Shown piece by piece: positions 7,635-14,934 of a stretch of 22,346 bases of DNA. Each line of letters begins with the position of its first letter. Within the stretch, counting starts at the first letter, position 1. Under the pieces are notes generated by a model that did no database searches, was not told the DNA's origin, and was given only the letters and a program-made list of their open reading frames with translations. A program made the translations under genes and the position numbers. Origin of the DNA: Bacillota bacterium (GTDB lineage: Bacteria; Bacillota; Clostridia; Peptostreptococcales; Anaerovoracaceae); NCBI GenBank assembly GCA_023415235.1, contig JAEZLP010000019.1, forward strand, positions 1 through 22,346, given 5' to 3'.

Positions 7635-8978
7635 ATGGGGGTATTGAATCGAGAATTTTTATGGGGAGCGGGCAGCTCTGCATACCAAGTGGAAGGAGCC
7701 TGGGACGAAGACGGAAAAAGCCTAAGTGTCTGGGATGCGTTCTGCCGTAAGGAGGGCGCCATCCAAAACGGGGAAACCGGAGACGTTGCCGCAGACGCTT
7801 ATCATCGGCTGGAAGAGGACCTTGAGCTGATCAAAGCCCTCGGGCTGAAGACCTATCGGTTTTCCGTGAGCTGGCCGAGAGTTTTGCCCGAAGGAAGAGT
7901 CGATAAGATCAATGAGAAGGGGCTTGCCTATTACGACAGATTGGTGGACGGCTTGCTGGAAGCCGGAGTAATTCCCTTTATCACCTTGTATCATTGGGAC
8001 CTCCCCCTTGCGATGGAGAAGGAAGGCGGCTGGAGGAACAGGAGCACAGCGGAGGCATTTGCCAGGTACGCCGCCCTGATCGCAAAGCATTTTGACGGCC
8101 GTGTCAAATACTATATTACCCTTAACGAACCCCAATGCTTTATTGGACTCGGCTACGGCGGAGGAATCCACGCTCCGGGACTGATGCTTTCCGGGGAGGA
8201 GCTCGTTTTATGCGCTCATCATGCGCTCCTTGCCCACGGATTGGCGGTTGCGGCCATGCGTTCCTGCTGTACTGCGCCGCTTGTAATCGGTCTCGCGTCG
8301 ACGGGAAAGATCTGTTTCCCCTCTCCGGGCGCGGAAGAAAAGGCGGCATACGATGCAACCTTTTCTATGACGGAGGACGATTGGACCTTTTCTCACAAAT
8401 GGCTGCTGGACGCTGCTGTTTACGGACAGTATCCGGAGGATTTTGAGGAATTCCGGCGGCTGAATCAAAGTCTTTCTCCGGAGGATCGCCACATCATCCG
8501 GGAGCCCTCCGATTTCATCGGTCTCAATATCTACAACGGAATAGCTGTCGATGCAGACGGAAAAGCGTCAGGTAACCCGCCCGGCTTTCCCCGTACGGCG
8601 ATGAAATGGCCGGTCACGCCGGAAGCCATGTATTATGGACTGCGGTTTCTGTATAACCGCTACCGGCTGCCCCTAATTGTGACGGAAAACGGTCAGAGCT
8701 GCAACGATCGGATTTTTTTAGACGGAGCGGTTCATGATCCGGATCGAATAGACTTTCTTGCCAGATATCTACAGCAGATGAAAAGGGCTGTCGAGGAGGG
8801 CATACCGGTAAAAGGGTATCTCCATTGGAGCCTTGTGGACAATTTCGAGTGGGATCGCGGATATGATGAGCGCTTCGGGCTTGTGTATGTGGACTACGGT
8901 TCAAAGAGGCGCATCATTAAGGATTCCGGATACTGGTTCCGGGAGCTCATCCGGAACAACGGAGACGGAATTCTGTAA
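7635..8978 (+). CDS. beta-glucosidase, GH1
   Basis: This is a retaining hydrolase that removes terminal beta-linked glucose from cytoplasmic disaccharides or aryl glucosides. The start chosen at 7635 gives 447 residues, the usual GH1 size, and begins MGVLNREFLWGAGSSAYQVE, the typical first strand. GAGGAG lies six bases upstream. An upstream ATG at 7551 in the same frame would overlap the GH94 gene and add 28 atypical residues. The acid/base is E165 in TLNEP and the nucleophile is E351 in VTENG. W/E residues of the glucose site appear in LHWSLVDNFEWDRGYDERFG. Pairing with an ABC importer rather than a PTS suggests unphosphorylated substrates, and no typical 6-phosphate pocket is apparent. It acts beside the phosphorylase, probably on longer or differently linked glucosides. 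Confidence 0.93.
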   Translation: MGVLNREFLWGAGSSAYQVEGAWDEDGKSLSVWDAFCRKEGAIQNGETGDVAADAYHRLEEDLELIKALGLKTYRFSVSWPRVLPEGRVDKINEKGLAYYDRLVDGLLEAGVIPFITLYHWDLPLAMEKEGGWRNRSTAEAFARYAALIAKHFDGRVKYYITLNEPQCFIGLGYGGGIHAPGLMLSGEELVLCAHHALLAHGLAVAAMRSCCTAPLVIGLASTGKICFPSPGAEEKAAYDATFSMTEDDWTFSHKWLLDAAVYGQYPEDFEEFRRLNQSLSPEDRHIIREPSDFIGLNIYNGIAVDADGKASGNPPGFPRTAMKWPVTPEAMYYGLRFLYNRYRLPLIVTENGQSCNDRIFLDGAVHDPDRIDFLARYLQQMKRAVEEGIPVKGYLHWSLVDNFEWDRGYDERFGLVYVDYGSKRRIIKDSGYWFRELIRNNGDGIL

Positions 8979-9038
8979 AGAGTTCGGCGCTCATTCATTT
9001 AATTGCTTTTTCATTTTTTTACCTTCTCAAAGGAATAC

Positions 9039-9074
9039 AAAAACCGTCATCTCATAATCGGGATGACGGTTTTT
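9039..9074. terminator. bidirectional terminator between GH1 and MerR genes
   Basis: AAAAACCGTCATC (9039-9051) and GATGACGGTTTTT (9062-9074) are perfect complements with a ten-base loop. A- and T-runs on the two sides make it work in both directions. It closes the GH94-GH1 operon and the convergent MerR-type gene. Confidence 0.9.
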
Positions 9075-9090
9075 GATGAATAAGAATCGT

Positions 9091-10326
9091 TCAGGATTCC
9101 TTTTTTCCATGATAACCCATGATATCAATCGTTTCCCCGATGACATTCTGGGGGTAATGAGTTTCGCCGGGGGTCGTCGAACCCAGCCTCTTTTCCTCGA
9201 ATACTTTTACCTTATGCTGGGACCATTGGTATTTCAGACCGCTGAGGGTCATCTTCCCCGGTTCGAAATTCGGATGGTCCTGTTTAAAATTATGAAGGCT
9301 TTTTTGCGCGCGCTGATAGGTTGTGAAAATTCCAATTACCTCGCCGGAATTTTTCAGCAGAGGTGAGATGTGTTCCGTGGAAAATGTATTATAGGTGAAC
9401 AGGGAATTAACAGTGGAATAATCATCGATATAAAGATCCACTGAGCCGTTTTTTAACGGAAGATCGGATGGCTTGCCTACGATATATACGATGTTGTAGC
9501 CCCAGGCTGCCAAATATTGCTTGATCTTTTCGATTCTTTTCAAAGAGGGGTCAAAAATAATATAGGTGTTGTCCTTGCCCAGCCTTTCCATGTATTCAAG
9601 AAGAAAATTGAAGGTGAAGGGTCCGGTCATAATATATTTGCTGCTGTTGATATGGCTCGGGACCCGGTTGAACATCCAGATATAGGTCTTGGCGATCAGC
9701 TTTCTGTACAGCGGGCTGAACTGATCCTTCATGGCCATGACGGATTCGATGTTTTCAAAGGCCTTAAAGGGAGTGTCCTCCGCATATTCTCGGCACAGGA
9801 TGATTCCATCGATGATCGCAGCCTGATAGCCGCATTCGCAGGAAAGTATGCCCTTTTGAAGGCTACCGTTGGAAAGGCTTGCAGAATCGAGCTCCAGAGG
9901 AACCTGGCAGATCGGACAATACAGATAGGGAATGATAAAGTAAGGAACTCCGGCCTCGTTCAATTCTTTGGCGGGCAGGACCGGAAGATCTTCAATCTCC
10001 TTTTCCAGTTCTTCGATGAACTTTGTCAGGTTGTCCCGTTCGTCGATCAGCTGGGCTTTCTTTTTTTTCAGGATATCGGCGCAAACCTCAAGAACCAGTT
10101 CGTCCTGAAAACGGGAGGCCTTTTCCATGAAGAACAGGAGCTGGATTTCTTCCAGAGAAAAGCTGTACTTTTTATACTTCAGTATTTTCTCCATGTCGCT
10201 TATGCAGTTCGCGTCAAATTCGTACTGCCCCCCTGACCTGACGGGCGTCAGCAGTCCGCTGTTTATGTAATATCTGATTGTGCTGATATTCAAGCCGAAC
10301 TTTCTTGCAAAGGTTCCGATCTTCAT
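9091..10326 (-). CDS. MerR-family regulator fused to zinc ribbon and methyltransferase-like domain
   Basis: The 411-residue protein has three parts. Residues 1-70 are a MerR helix-turn-helix (MKIGTFARKFGLNISTIRYY, then INSGLLTP), followed by a charged coiled coil at about 78-113. A zinc ribbon follows, with C137, C140, C163 and C165 (CPIC and CECGY). Residues about 230-375 look like a Rossmann methyltransferase fold (YIIFDPS, then DLPLKNGSVDLYIDDYS). The glycine-rich SAM motif is not recognisable, so this part may bind a ligand without catalysis. The ribbon-plus-methyltransferase order recalls RlmA-type rRNA methyltransferases. The start is fixed by AAAGGAGG seven bases upstream, and a good promoter precedes it. 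The gene stands alone, so its target is unknown; MerR proteins often control their own promoter. Confidence 0.8.
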   Translation of the reverse strand: MKIGTFARKFGLNISTIRYYINSGLLTPVRSGGQYEFDANCISDMEKILKYKKYSFSLEEIQLLFFMEKASRFQDELVLEVCADILKKKKAQLIDERDNLTKFIEELEKEIEDLPVLPAKELNEAGVPYFIIPYLYCPICQVPLELDSASLSNGSLQKGILSCECGYQAAIIDGIILCREYAEDTPFKAFENIESVMAMKDQFSPLYRKLIAKTYIWMFNRVPSHINSSKYIMTGPFTFNFLLEYMERLGKDNTYIIFDPSLKRIEKIKQYLAAWGYNIVYIVGKPSDLPLKNGSVDLYIDDYSTVNSLFTYNTFSTEHISPLLKNSGEVIGIFTTYQRAQKSLHNFKQDHPNFEPGKMTLSGLKYQWSQHKVKVFEEKRLGSTTPGETHYPQNVIGETIDIMGYHGKKES

Positions 10327-10377
10327 AGTACCGCCTCCTTTGACAAGGTTTCCCTGCCAATATTTGTACTTATTAAC

Positions 10378-10406
10378 AGTATAGTTGAGAAAGGGTGGCA
10401 GGTCAA
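10378..10406 (-). promoter_or_regulatory. promoter of the MerR-type fusion gene
   Basis: On the minus strand TTGACC (10406-10401) and TATACT (10383-10378) are 17 bases apart. The spacer has the normal 17-base length rather than the 19-20 bases typical of MerR-activated promoters. Expression is therefore probably basal, or regulated in some other way. Confidence 0.65.
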
Positions 10407-10582
10407 TGCTGAAGAATGGTTGAGGATTACCTATCCCCGGGCTAAACCTGAATCTCGCTTAACCTTTTCTATAATTTCCCAATTGTCGTTCATCCGGGTG
10501 CATCCCATAAAATAAGATCAAACAGGGAAGCAAGAACCGGAAACCTTATCCGGGGAAGTTAGTATTAATAGGAGGGATTGAA

Positions 10583-10936
10583 ATGAAGCGCGTAATTGTG
10601 ACCAATAATAAAAAAGTAGAAGATTTCTACGCAAGAAAAAATGAAGTGATCATGCTGGACAGTGCTTCGGCGCTGGATGTGCTGAAGGAAGGGGAGAAGG
10701 TGGCTCTGGAAGGAGGACGTCTCATGCTGGATCCGACCCGCAGGAAGGGCTACTATAAAAGTCTCATATTCCTCGTGGATGAGCAAAGCGACGCCCCTCA
10801 TGAAAAAAGTCTGGAACTGATTCAGGGCTGCATTGCAGAAGCGGCCAAGATCGACAGCGATACTGCGAAGGAGCCTATCCTGGCGGGAATTCTCCAGAAC
10901 AGAGATTTAAACCTGGTAAAAAGCGTACTGCATTAA
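10583..10936 (+). CDS. GrdX-family protein
   Basis: This small cytoplasmic protein of 117 residues has an excellent AGGAGGG ribosome binding site. It starts MKRVIVTNNKKVEDFYARKN, continues with a strand and VLKEGEKVALEGGRLMLDP, and then GYYKSLIFLVDEQSD. This pattern (IVTNN start, central high-glycine turn, YKS followed by a hydrophobic strand) is that of the GrdX family. GrdX genes sit in glycine reductase clusters of amino-acid-fermenting clostridia, and their biochemical role is not known. Here no other glycine reductase gene is nearby and a terminator follows, so the gene is monocistronic. The GrdX call rests on recalled sequence style and could be wrong at the subfamily level. Confidence 0.6.
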   Translation: MKRVIVTNNKKVEDFYARKNEVIMLDSASALDVLKEGEKVALEGGRLMLDPTRRKGYYKSLIFLVDEQSDAPHEKSLELIQGCIAEAAKIDSDTAKEPILAGILQNRDLNLVKSVLH

Positions 10937-10985
10937 CGATTGAGAGATCTGTTTTAGGAAGACATAAGACATTAAAAAACTCCTC

Positions 10986-11017
10986 GAAAAGCCCCTTGAT
11001 AGGGGCTTTTCAATTTT
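10986..11017 (+). terminator. terminator after the GrdX-like gene
   Basis: GAAAAGCCCCT (10986-10996) and AGGGGCTTTTC (11001-11011) pair perfectly around a TGAT loop. A short T-rich stretch follows. It separates the GrdX-like gene from the MFS gene. Confidence 0.85.
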
Positions 11018-11044
11018 CGCGGCCTGTATTCAATCAAGAACAGG

Positions 11045-11073
11045 TGGACGAAACAGGAAAAAAAGGCTAGAAT
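11045..11073 (+). promoter_or_regulatory. candidate promoter of the MFS gene
   Basis: TGGACG (11045-11050) and TAGAAT (11068-11073) are 17 bases apart, with four of six and five of six consensus bases. It follows the terminator and precedes the MFS gene. No operator-like repeat is seen. Confidence 0.45.
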
Positions 11074-11094
11074 AGAAACGTCGAGTGCCGAGTT

Positions 11095-12369
11095 ATGGAA
11101 AGGATTTCAGACGCGGTACAAGGTTATTCTATTAGATTTGGCGGATCGGCGGAAGATATGAAGAAACGATTGAATATTTCCTATGGAGCGATACAGGCAA
11201 CTTATTGGATGGTTTTTGGAGCGATTCTCAGCTTCGCCTCCGTATTTCTTCTGGGGAAAAACTATACAAATTCTGAAATAGGTGTAATTCTGGCCGCGTC
11301 CAGCGTGCTCGCCGTCGTGCTTCAGCCCCTTCTGGCGGATGCCGCGGACAAGTCCCGCAGGGCGTCCCTTATTGATTTTACAGGCGTCATATCCATAGGT
11401 CTTCTGGCGGGAACGGCGCTGCTGCTTCTCTTCCCTGCCAAGAGTTTCCTTCTATCGGTTCTCTTTGTGCTGCTTGGAGCATGGTTCCATTCCCTGCAGC
11501 CCTTGATCAATTCCATGGCGTTTTATCTCAGCGGAAGCGGACATAGGGTCAATTTCGGAATTGCAAGAAGCGTGGGTTCGGTTGCCTACGCGTTGCTGTG
11601 CGCTGTTCTGGGCTCTCTGGTGGAACGGTTCGGTATCGGGGCGATCCCCGCAGCGGGCGTGGCGATCCTGCTCCTTCTCCTTCTTTCCCTCTTTGCAACC
11701 GACCGGCTTTATAAAAGCGCGGTCCCGGCAATTCCGGGAGATTCGGATTCCGGCAAAGCCGGCCTTGCGTCGGAACCCATTGACCTGAGAACTTTTATAA
11801 AACGAAACAGGATGTTTCTGGTTTTTTCCGCGGGCATCGTGCTTATATTTTTTCAGAACGCGGTGCTCAATTTCTATTTGATGCAGATTATTATAAATAT
11901 GGGAGGCACCAGCAGCCAAATGGGGCGGCTCTTTTCCTTCATGGCTTTGCTGGAGCTGCCGGGGCTGTTTTTCTTCAGCAGGCTGAGAAAAACCTTCAGC
12001 TGTCAATTCATGCTGAAGGTTTCGTCCATCGCTTTTGTATTGAAAATATTGTTAACCTATATGGCTCCTTCGGTGGGGTTTCTCTATCTTGCATTTTTAT
12101 TTCAGCTCATTTCCTTCCCGATTTTTCTTTCCGCTTCGGTCCATCTTGTGGATGAGGTGATGGAGAAGGGAGAGGCTGTAAAGGGTCAGTCCTTTGTTAC
12201 GGGAATGATTACGCTGAGCATTGTGTTTGCCAGTCTTTTCGGGGGAATTATCCTCGATTGCAGCGGCGCGAAGCTGCTGCTGCTGATCAGCACGGCGCTG
12301 TGCATAATCGGCTCGCTGGTTGTAATTTTTTCCGTGGGCGCCATCGGCTCGGCGCAGGAAAAGAGATAG
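11095..12369 (+). CDS. MFS transporter, oligosaccharide/LacY-like group
   Basis: This is an integral membrane secondary transporter of up to 424 residues, with about twelve hydrophobic segments and a central hydrophilic loop (about 205-235, RLYKSAVPAIPGDSDSGK). The loop between segments 2 and 3 carries the MFS-type signature LLADAADKSRRASL. The overall shape recalls the MFS_1-like group that includes sugar:proton symporters. The substrate is unknown and no sugar gene adjoins it. The start is uncertain: the ATG at 11095 lacks a ribosome binding site and gives a 21-residue hydrophilic prefix. The in-frame ATG at 11158 (MKKRLNISYGAIQATYWM) gives a typical MFS N-terminus, but its ribosome binding site is also poor. 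The gene is convergent with the AlaX gene, only 41 bp away. Confidence 0.8.
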   Translation: MERISDAVQGYSIRFGGSAEDMKKRLNISYGAIQATYWMVFGAILSFASVFLLGKNYTNSEIGVILAASSVLAVVLQPLLADAADKSRRASLIDFTGVISIGLLAGTALLLLFPAKSFLLSVLFVLLGAWFHSLQPLINSMAFYLSGSGHRVNFGIARSVGSVAYALLCAVLGSLVERFGIGAIPAAGVAILLLLLLSLFATDRLYKSAVPAIPGDSDSGKAGLASEPIDLRTFIKRNRMFLVFSAGIVLIFFQNAVLNFYLMQIIINMGGTSSQMGRLFSFMALLELPGLFFFSRLRKTFSCQFMLKVSSIAFVLKILLTYMAPSVGFLYLAFLFQLISFPIFLSASVHLVDEVMEKGEAVKGQSFVTGMITLSIVFASLFGGIILDCSGAKLLLLISTALCIIGSLVVIFSVGAIGSAQEKR

Positions 12370-12410
12370 GTCTGCGGTACCCAAAGGATCCGGTTGGAAT
12401 CCGGCCTCGC

Positions 12411-13643
12411 CTATTGGTATGCCTGTCTTAAAAATGTCACAAAACAATCCAAATCCTCTCTGGATGGGAACATGGCTCTAGCTCCGGCTGCATTTCCGCC
12501 GCCTTTTCCCCGCCATACGTGCGCGTTCTCCTTGACCAGCTTTCCGCAGTCGTGACCGCCGGAGGAGGAAAGGATTACGACGTTTTCCCGGGTGGCGACA
12601 AGTACGATCAGGGGCTTGCCTGGTTTTTCCGCCAGAGCTTTCGTGATGGACAGAAGGTCGTTGGCATTAAAATACGGGTATTCCCGGCACAGGACTCCTC
12701 CGACTCCGTAGCTCTGCACAATTTCCACCGCCGCCTTTTCGATAAAGGTATTCTTCAGCTGGTAAAGCTCCTGTCTTATTTCCTTGTTTTTTTCATCCTG
12801 AGCCTTTATCTTGTCCAGCAGATCGCTGTCGTCAGCGGAATATTTCCTGTTCAGCTCCGTAATGATGCGGTGCTTGTTCCGGTAATCCTCAAGGGCGCCC
12901 TTTCCTGCATTGAAATAAACCCTTGTCATGCCCTTGTAGTTTTCCACCTTATAAATTTTCAGAAGACCAACCTGACCGGAGGTGCTGGGGTGGGTTCCGC
13001 AGCATGCGACGCAGTCGGCGGGATTGCTTTCCTCCCCGACGCACACGATGGAAATATCCTCGTCAATGGCCAAAGCTTTTCGAAGAGGAAGCTCCTCCGC
13101 TTCGGAGCGGCTTTCAAAATACCTTACGGTAACCGGAACATTGGCCCAAATCACCTCGTTGGCCAGCGCTTCCGCCAGCTGGGCCTGCTCCCATGTGATT
13201 CCGGGGACGTCGATATCGATGGTCATATAATCGCTCCCCATATGGAAGCCCCTGTTTACGCCGCCGGTTTCCCGGAAAAAGATTCCGGACAGGATATGCT
13301 CTCCGCAGTGGCGCTGCATGTTCTCAAACCTGCGTGCCCAATCCAGGACACAGGCGACCTTTTCACCGGCTTCCCAGATTGGAGCGTGATGCGGGACAGA
13401 GCCGCCGCTTTCCGCGGGAAGCATGGTATGATAGATGACTCCGTCTTTTTCGGTGACATCCTTGATTGAGATACCGTCGATCGTTCCAAGATCACAGGGC
13501 TGTCCGCCTCCCTCGGGGAAAAATATGGTTTCATCCAGTATGAGCCGGTAAGGGTCTTCTTCGGTTCCGGTTCCCTGAACCTCAAGAACTGTGCTTACGC
13601 ATTCCCTTTGATAAACGTCCTTTTGAAATAGCTTTATGGTCAT
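12411..13643 (-). CDS. alanyl-tRNA editing protein, AlaX with DHHA1 domain
   Basis: This is a free-standing editing factor that removes wrongly attached serine or glycine from alanyl-tRNA. The AlaRS-like editing core includes the FFPEGGGQP loop (about 41-49). The zinc ligands appear as HCGEH (H112, H116) and CCGTH (C214, H218). A coiled segment links to a C-terminal DHHA1 domain with the glycine-rich GKGGGNAAGA motif near the end. The start at 13643 (MTIKLFQKDV, 410 residues) is preferred because GAGGTGG lies nine bases upstream. A GTG six codons earlier is within that ribosome binding site. It has the length of AlaX long forms (about 400). It is a single gene, divergent from the amidase gene. 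Confidence 0.92.
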   Translation of the reverse strand: MTIKLFQKDVYQRECVSTVLEVQGTGTEEDPYRLILDETIFFPEGGGQPCDLGTIDGISIKDVTEKDGVIYHTMLPAESGGSVPHHAPIWEAGEKVACVLDWARRFENMQRHCGEHILSGIFFRETGGVNRGFHMGSDYMTIDIDVPGITWEQAQLAEALANEVIWANVPVTVRYFESRSEAEELPLRKALAIDEDISIVCVGEESNPADCVACCGTHPSTSGQVGLLKIYKVENYKGMTRVYFNAGKGALEDYRNKHRIITELNRKYSADDSDLLDKIKAQDEKNKEIRQELYQLKNTFIEKAAVEIVQSYGVGGVLCREYPYFNANDLLSITKALAEKPGKPLIVLVATRENVVILSSSGGHDCGKLVKENAHVWRGKGGGNAAGARAMFPSREDLDCFVTFLRQAYQ

Positions 13644-13791
13644 GATACTTATCCACCTCACCTAAAAGAAATTATATGCAAACCGCAAAGTAATTATAAA
13701 AATTATAGCACTTTTTGTTCCCAAGGGATATAATAAAACTAATAATACTGCATTCCGGCCTCTCATATACATTAACAGGGAGGGGACGGCA

Positions 13792-14565
13792 ATGAAATCA
13801 AACAGATTCGACAAAAAAATAAGATGGAAAATCGCCTTGGCTGTATTTTTTTTAACGATTATCGTCTGCCTTACGCCGGCTTATGACAATGTACTGACCA
13901 GAGCTCAGAAGATCACCAACGCAGATATCATCGTCATTGACCCAGGCCACGGAGGGAGAGACGGAGGAGCCTCCAGCTCCGACGGCGTTATGGAAAAGGA
14001 CATTAATCTTGCCATAGCCTTTTATATCAAGGAGCTGGCAGAGGCGGACGGCTGGAAGGTTATAATGACCAGGGAAGAAGACATCAGCCTGGGAGAAAAC
14101 CTGAGCAAAACCATTCGGGGCAAGAAGACGGCAGATTTGATCGCCCGCAGGGAGATGATCCGGGATATCGACCCGATGGTTGCTGTCAGCATCCATCTGA
14201 ACAGCTTCAAACAGGACCGCTCCGTGCGAGGGGCCCAGACCTTCTATCCTGCCGGGCCGGGGGAACAGGCGGTCCTTGATGAATGCAAGAAACTGGCGGA
14301 AATTATACAGAAGCAGCTGGTTCGGGGCATTGCCGACGGAACCGACAGATCCGTCCTGAAGAAGCGGGATGCGCTGATGCTTAAGAATCCAACGGTTCCC
14401 ATGGCGATGGTGGAATGCGGATTCCTTTCCAATCCGGAAGAAGCTTTACTCCTTACACAGGAAGAATATCAGAGAAAGCTGGCCCGGTGCATTTATGAAG
14501 GAATTCTGATCTATTCAGGGAAAGAACCTGCCGAACCACTTCGGACAATCGACAGCAGAGGATAA
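13792..14565 (+). CDS. cwlD: N-acetylmuramoyl-L-alanine amidase, CwlD type (Amidase_3)
   Basis: This is a zinc amidase that cuts the bond between muramic acid and the peptide stem. CwlD makes the muramic-delta-lactam of the spore cortex and is needed for germination. The 257 residues begin with a basic stretch and one hydrophobic segment (about 13-30), a signal or anchor. The Amidase_3 domain then holds DPGHGG (zinc H53), MEKDINLA (zinc E68), SIHLNS (zinc H135) and MVECGFLSN (catalytic E208). There are no extra wall-binding repeats, and the size is close to CwlD (about 240). GGGAGGGG precedes the start. Other short amidases of this family could look alike, so the symbol is a likely rather than certain assignment. 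Confidence 0.75.
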   Translation: MKSNRFDKKIRWKIALAVFFLTIIVCLTPAYDNVLTRAQKITNADIIVIDPGHGGRDGGASSSDGVMEKDINLAIAFYIKELAEADGWKVIMTREEDISLGENLSKTIRGKKTADLIARREMIRDIDPMVAVSIHLNSFKQDRSVRGAQTFYPAGPGEQAVLDECKKLAEIIQKQLVRGIADGTDRSVLKKRDALMLKNPTVPMAMVECGFLSNPEEALLLTQEEYQRKLARCIYEGILIYSGKEPAEPLRTIDSRG

Positions 14566-14907
14566 GCCGGTATTGGCGGCATTCCGGTTGCTATCGGGAT
14601 TGTGGTTTTCCATATAGTTTGGAAAATCTGTGGATAAGTTTGGAATTGACTTTTTTAAATTTCCGCAGACATGTTGAAATTTCAACGTTATATATATATT
14701 CTTTTATCCACAGCCACCCTTGGATAAAATTGTATACAATCACTTCTCCATTGTGGATAAGCACCTGAAAGTTGTAATTTTGCTAATTTGCCTTGTTGAA
14801 AAAAATTCGGCCGAGGACAAACAAATGTTTACATAATACCACAAGGATTGGAGCCCGGACTGAATTTTTTACGATAAATATTATAAAAAGCTGAAAGCAA
14901 TGAGTCG
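14566..14907. promoter_or_regulatory. 342-bp non-coding region with a DnaA-box cluster
   Basis: The gap between the amidase and AraC genes contains three perfect DnaA-box 9-mers (TTATCCACA): 14629-14637 on the minus strand, 14704-14712 on the plus strand and 14752-14760 on the minus strand. A fourth near match, TTATCCAAG, lies at 14719-14727 on the minus strand. Two exact palindromes lie among them, GTTGAAATTTCAAC (14673-14686) and ATTGTATACAAT (14729-14740), and so does an alternating TA stretch (about 14689-14699). This is the composition of a DnaA-binding or origin-like region, yet no dnaA, dnaN or rep gene is in the window. No open reading frame or clear terminator is visible here. Confidence 0.7.
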
Positions 14908-14934
14908 ATGAACCTGTTACGAAAGGAAAAAGCC

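Noticed and set aside
10327..10582. Possible riboswitch in the long leader before the GrdX-like gene
   Set aside because: Only short, weak pairings (for example CCGGA/TCCGG) are visible, with no known aptamer core or terminator switch.
12519..13469. 316-codon open frame opposite the alanyl-tRNA editing gene
   Set aside because: The editing protein has all zinc ligands and the DHHA1 glycine motif on the other strand. The antisense frame has no support.
14566..14907. Plasmid or phage replication origin
   Set aside because: No rep, par or integrase gene is in the window and the flanking genes are ordinary chromosomal ones. The DnaA boxes are reported without calling an origin.
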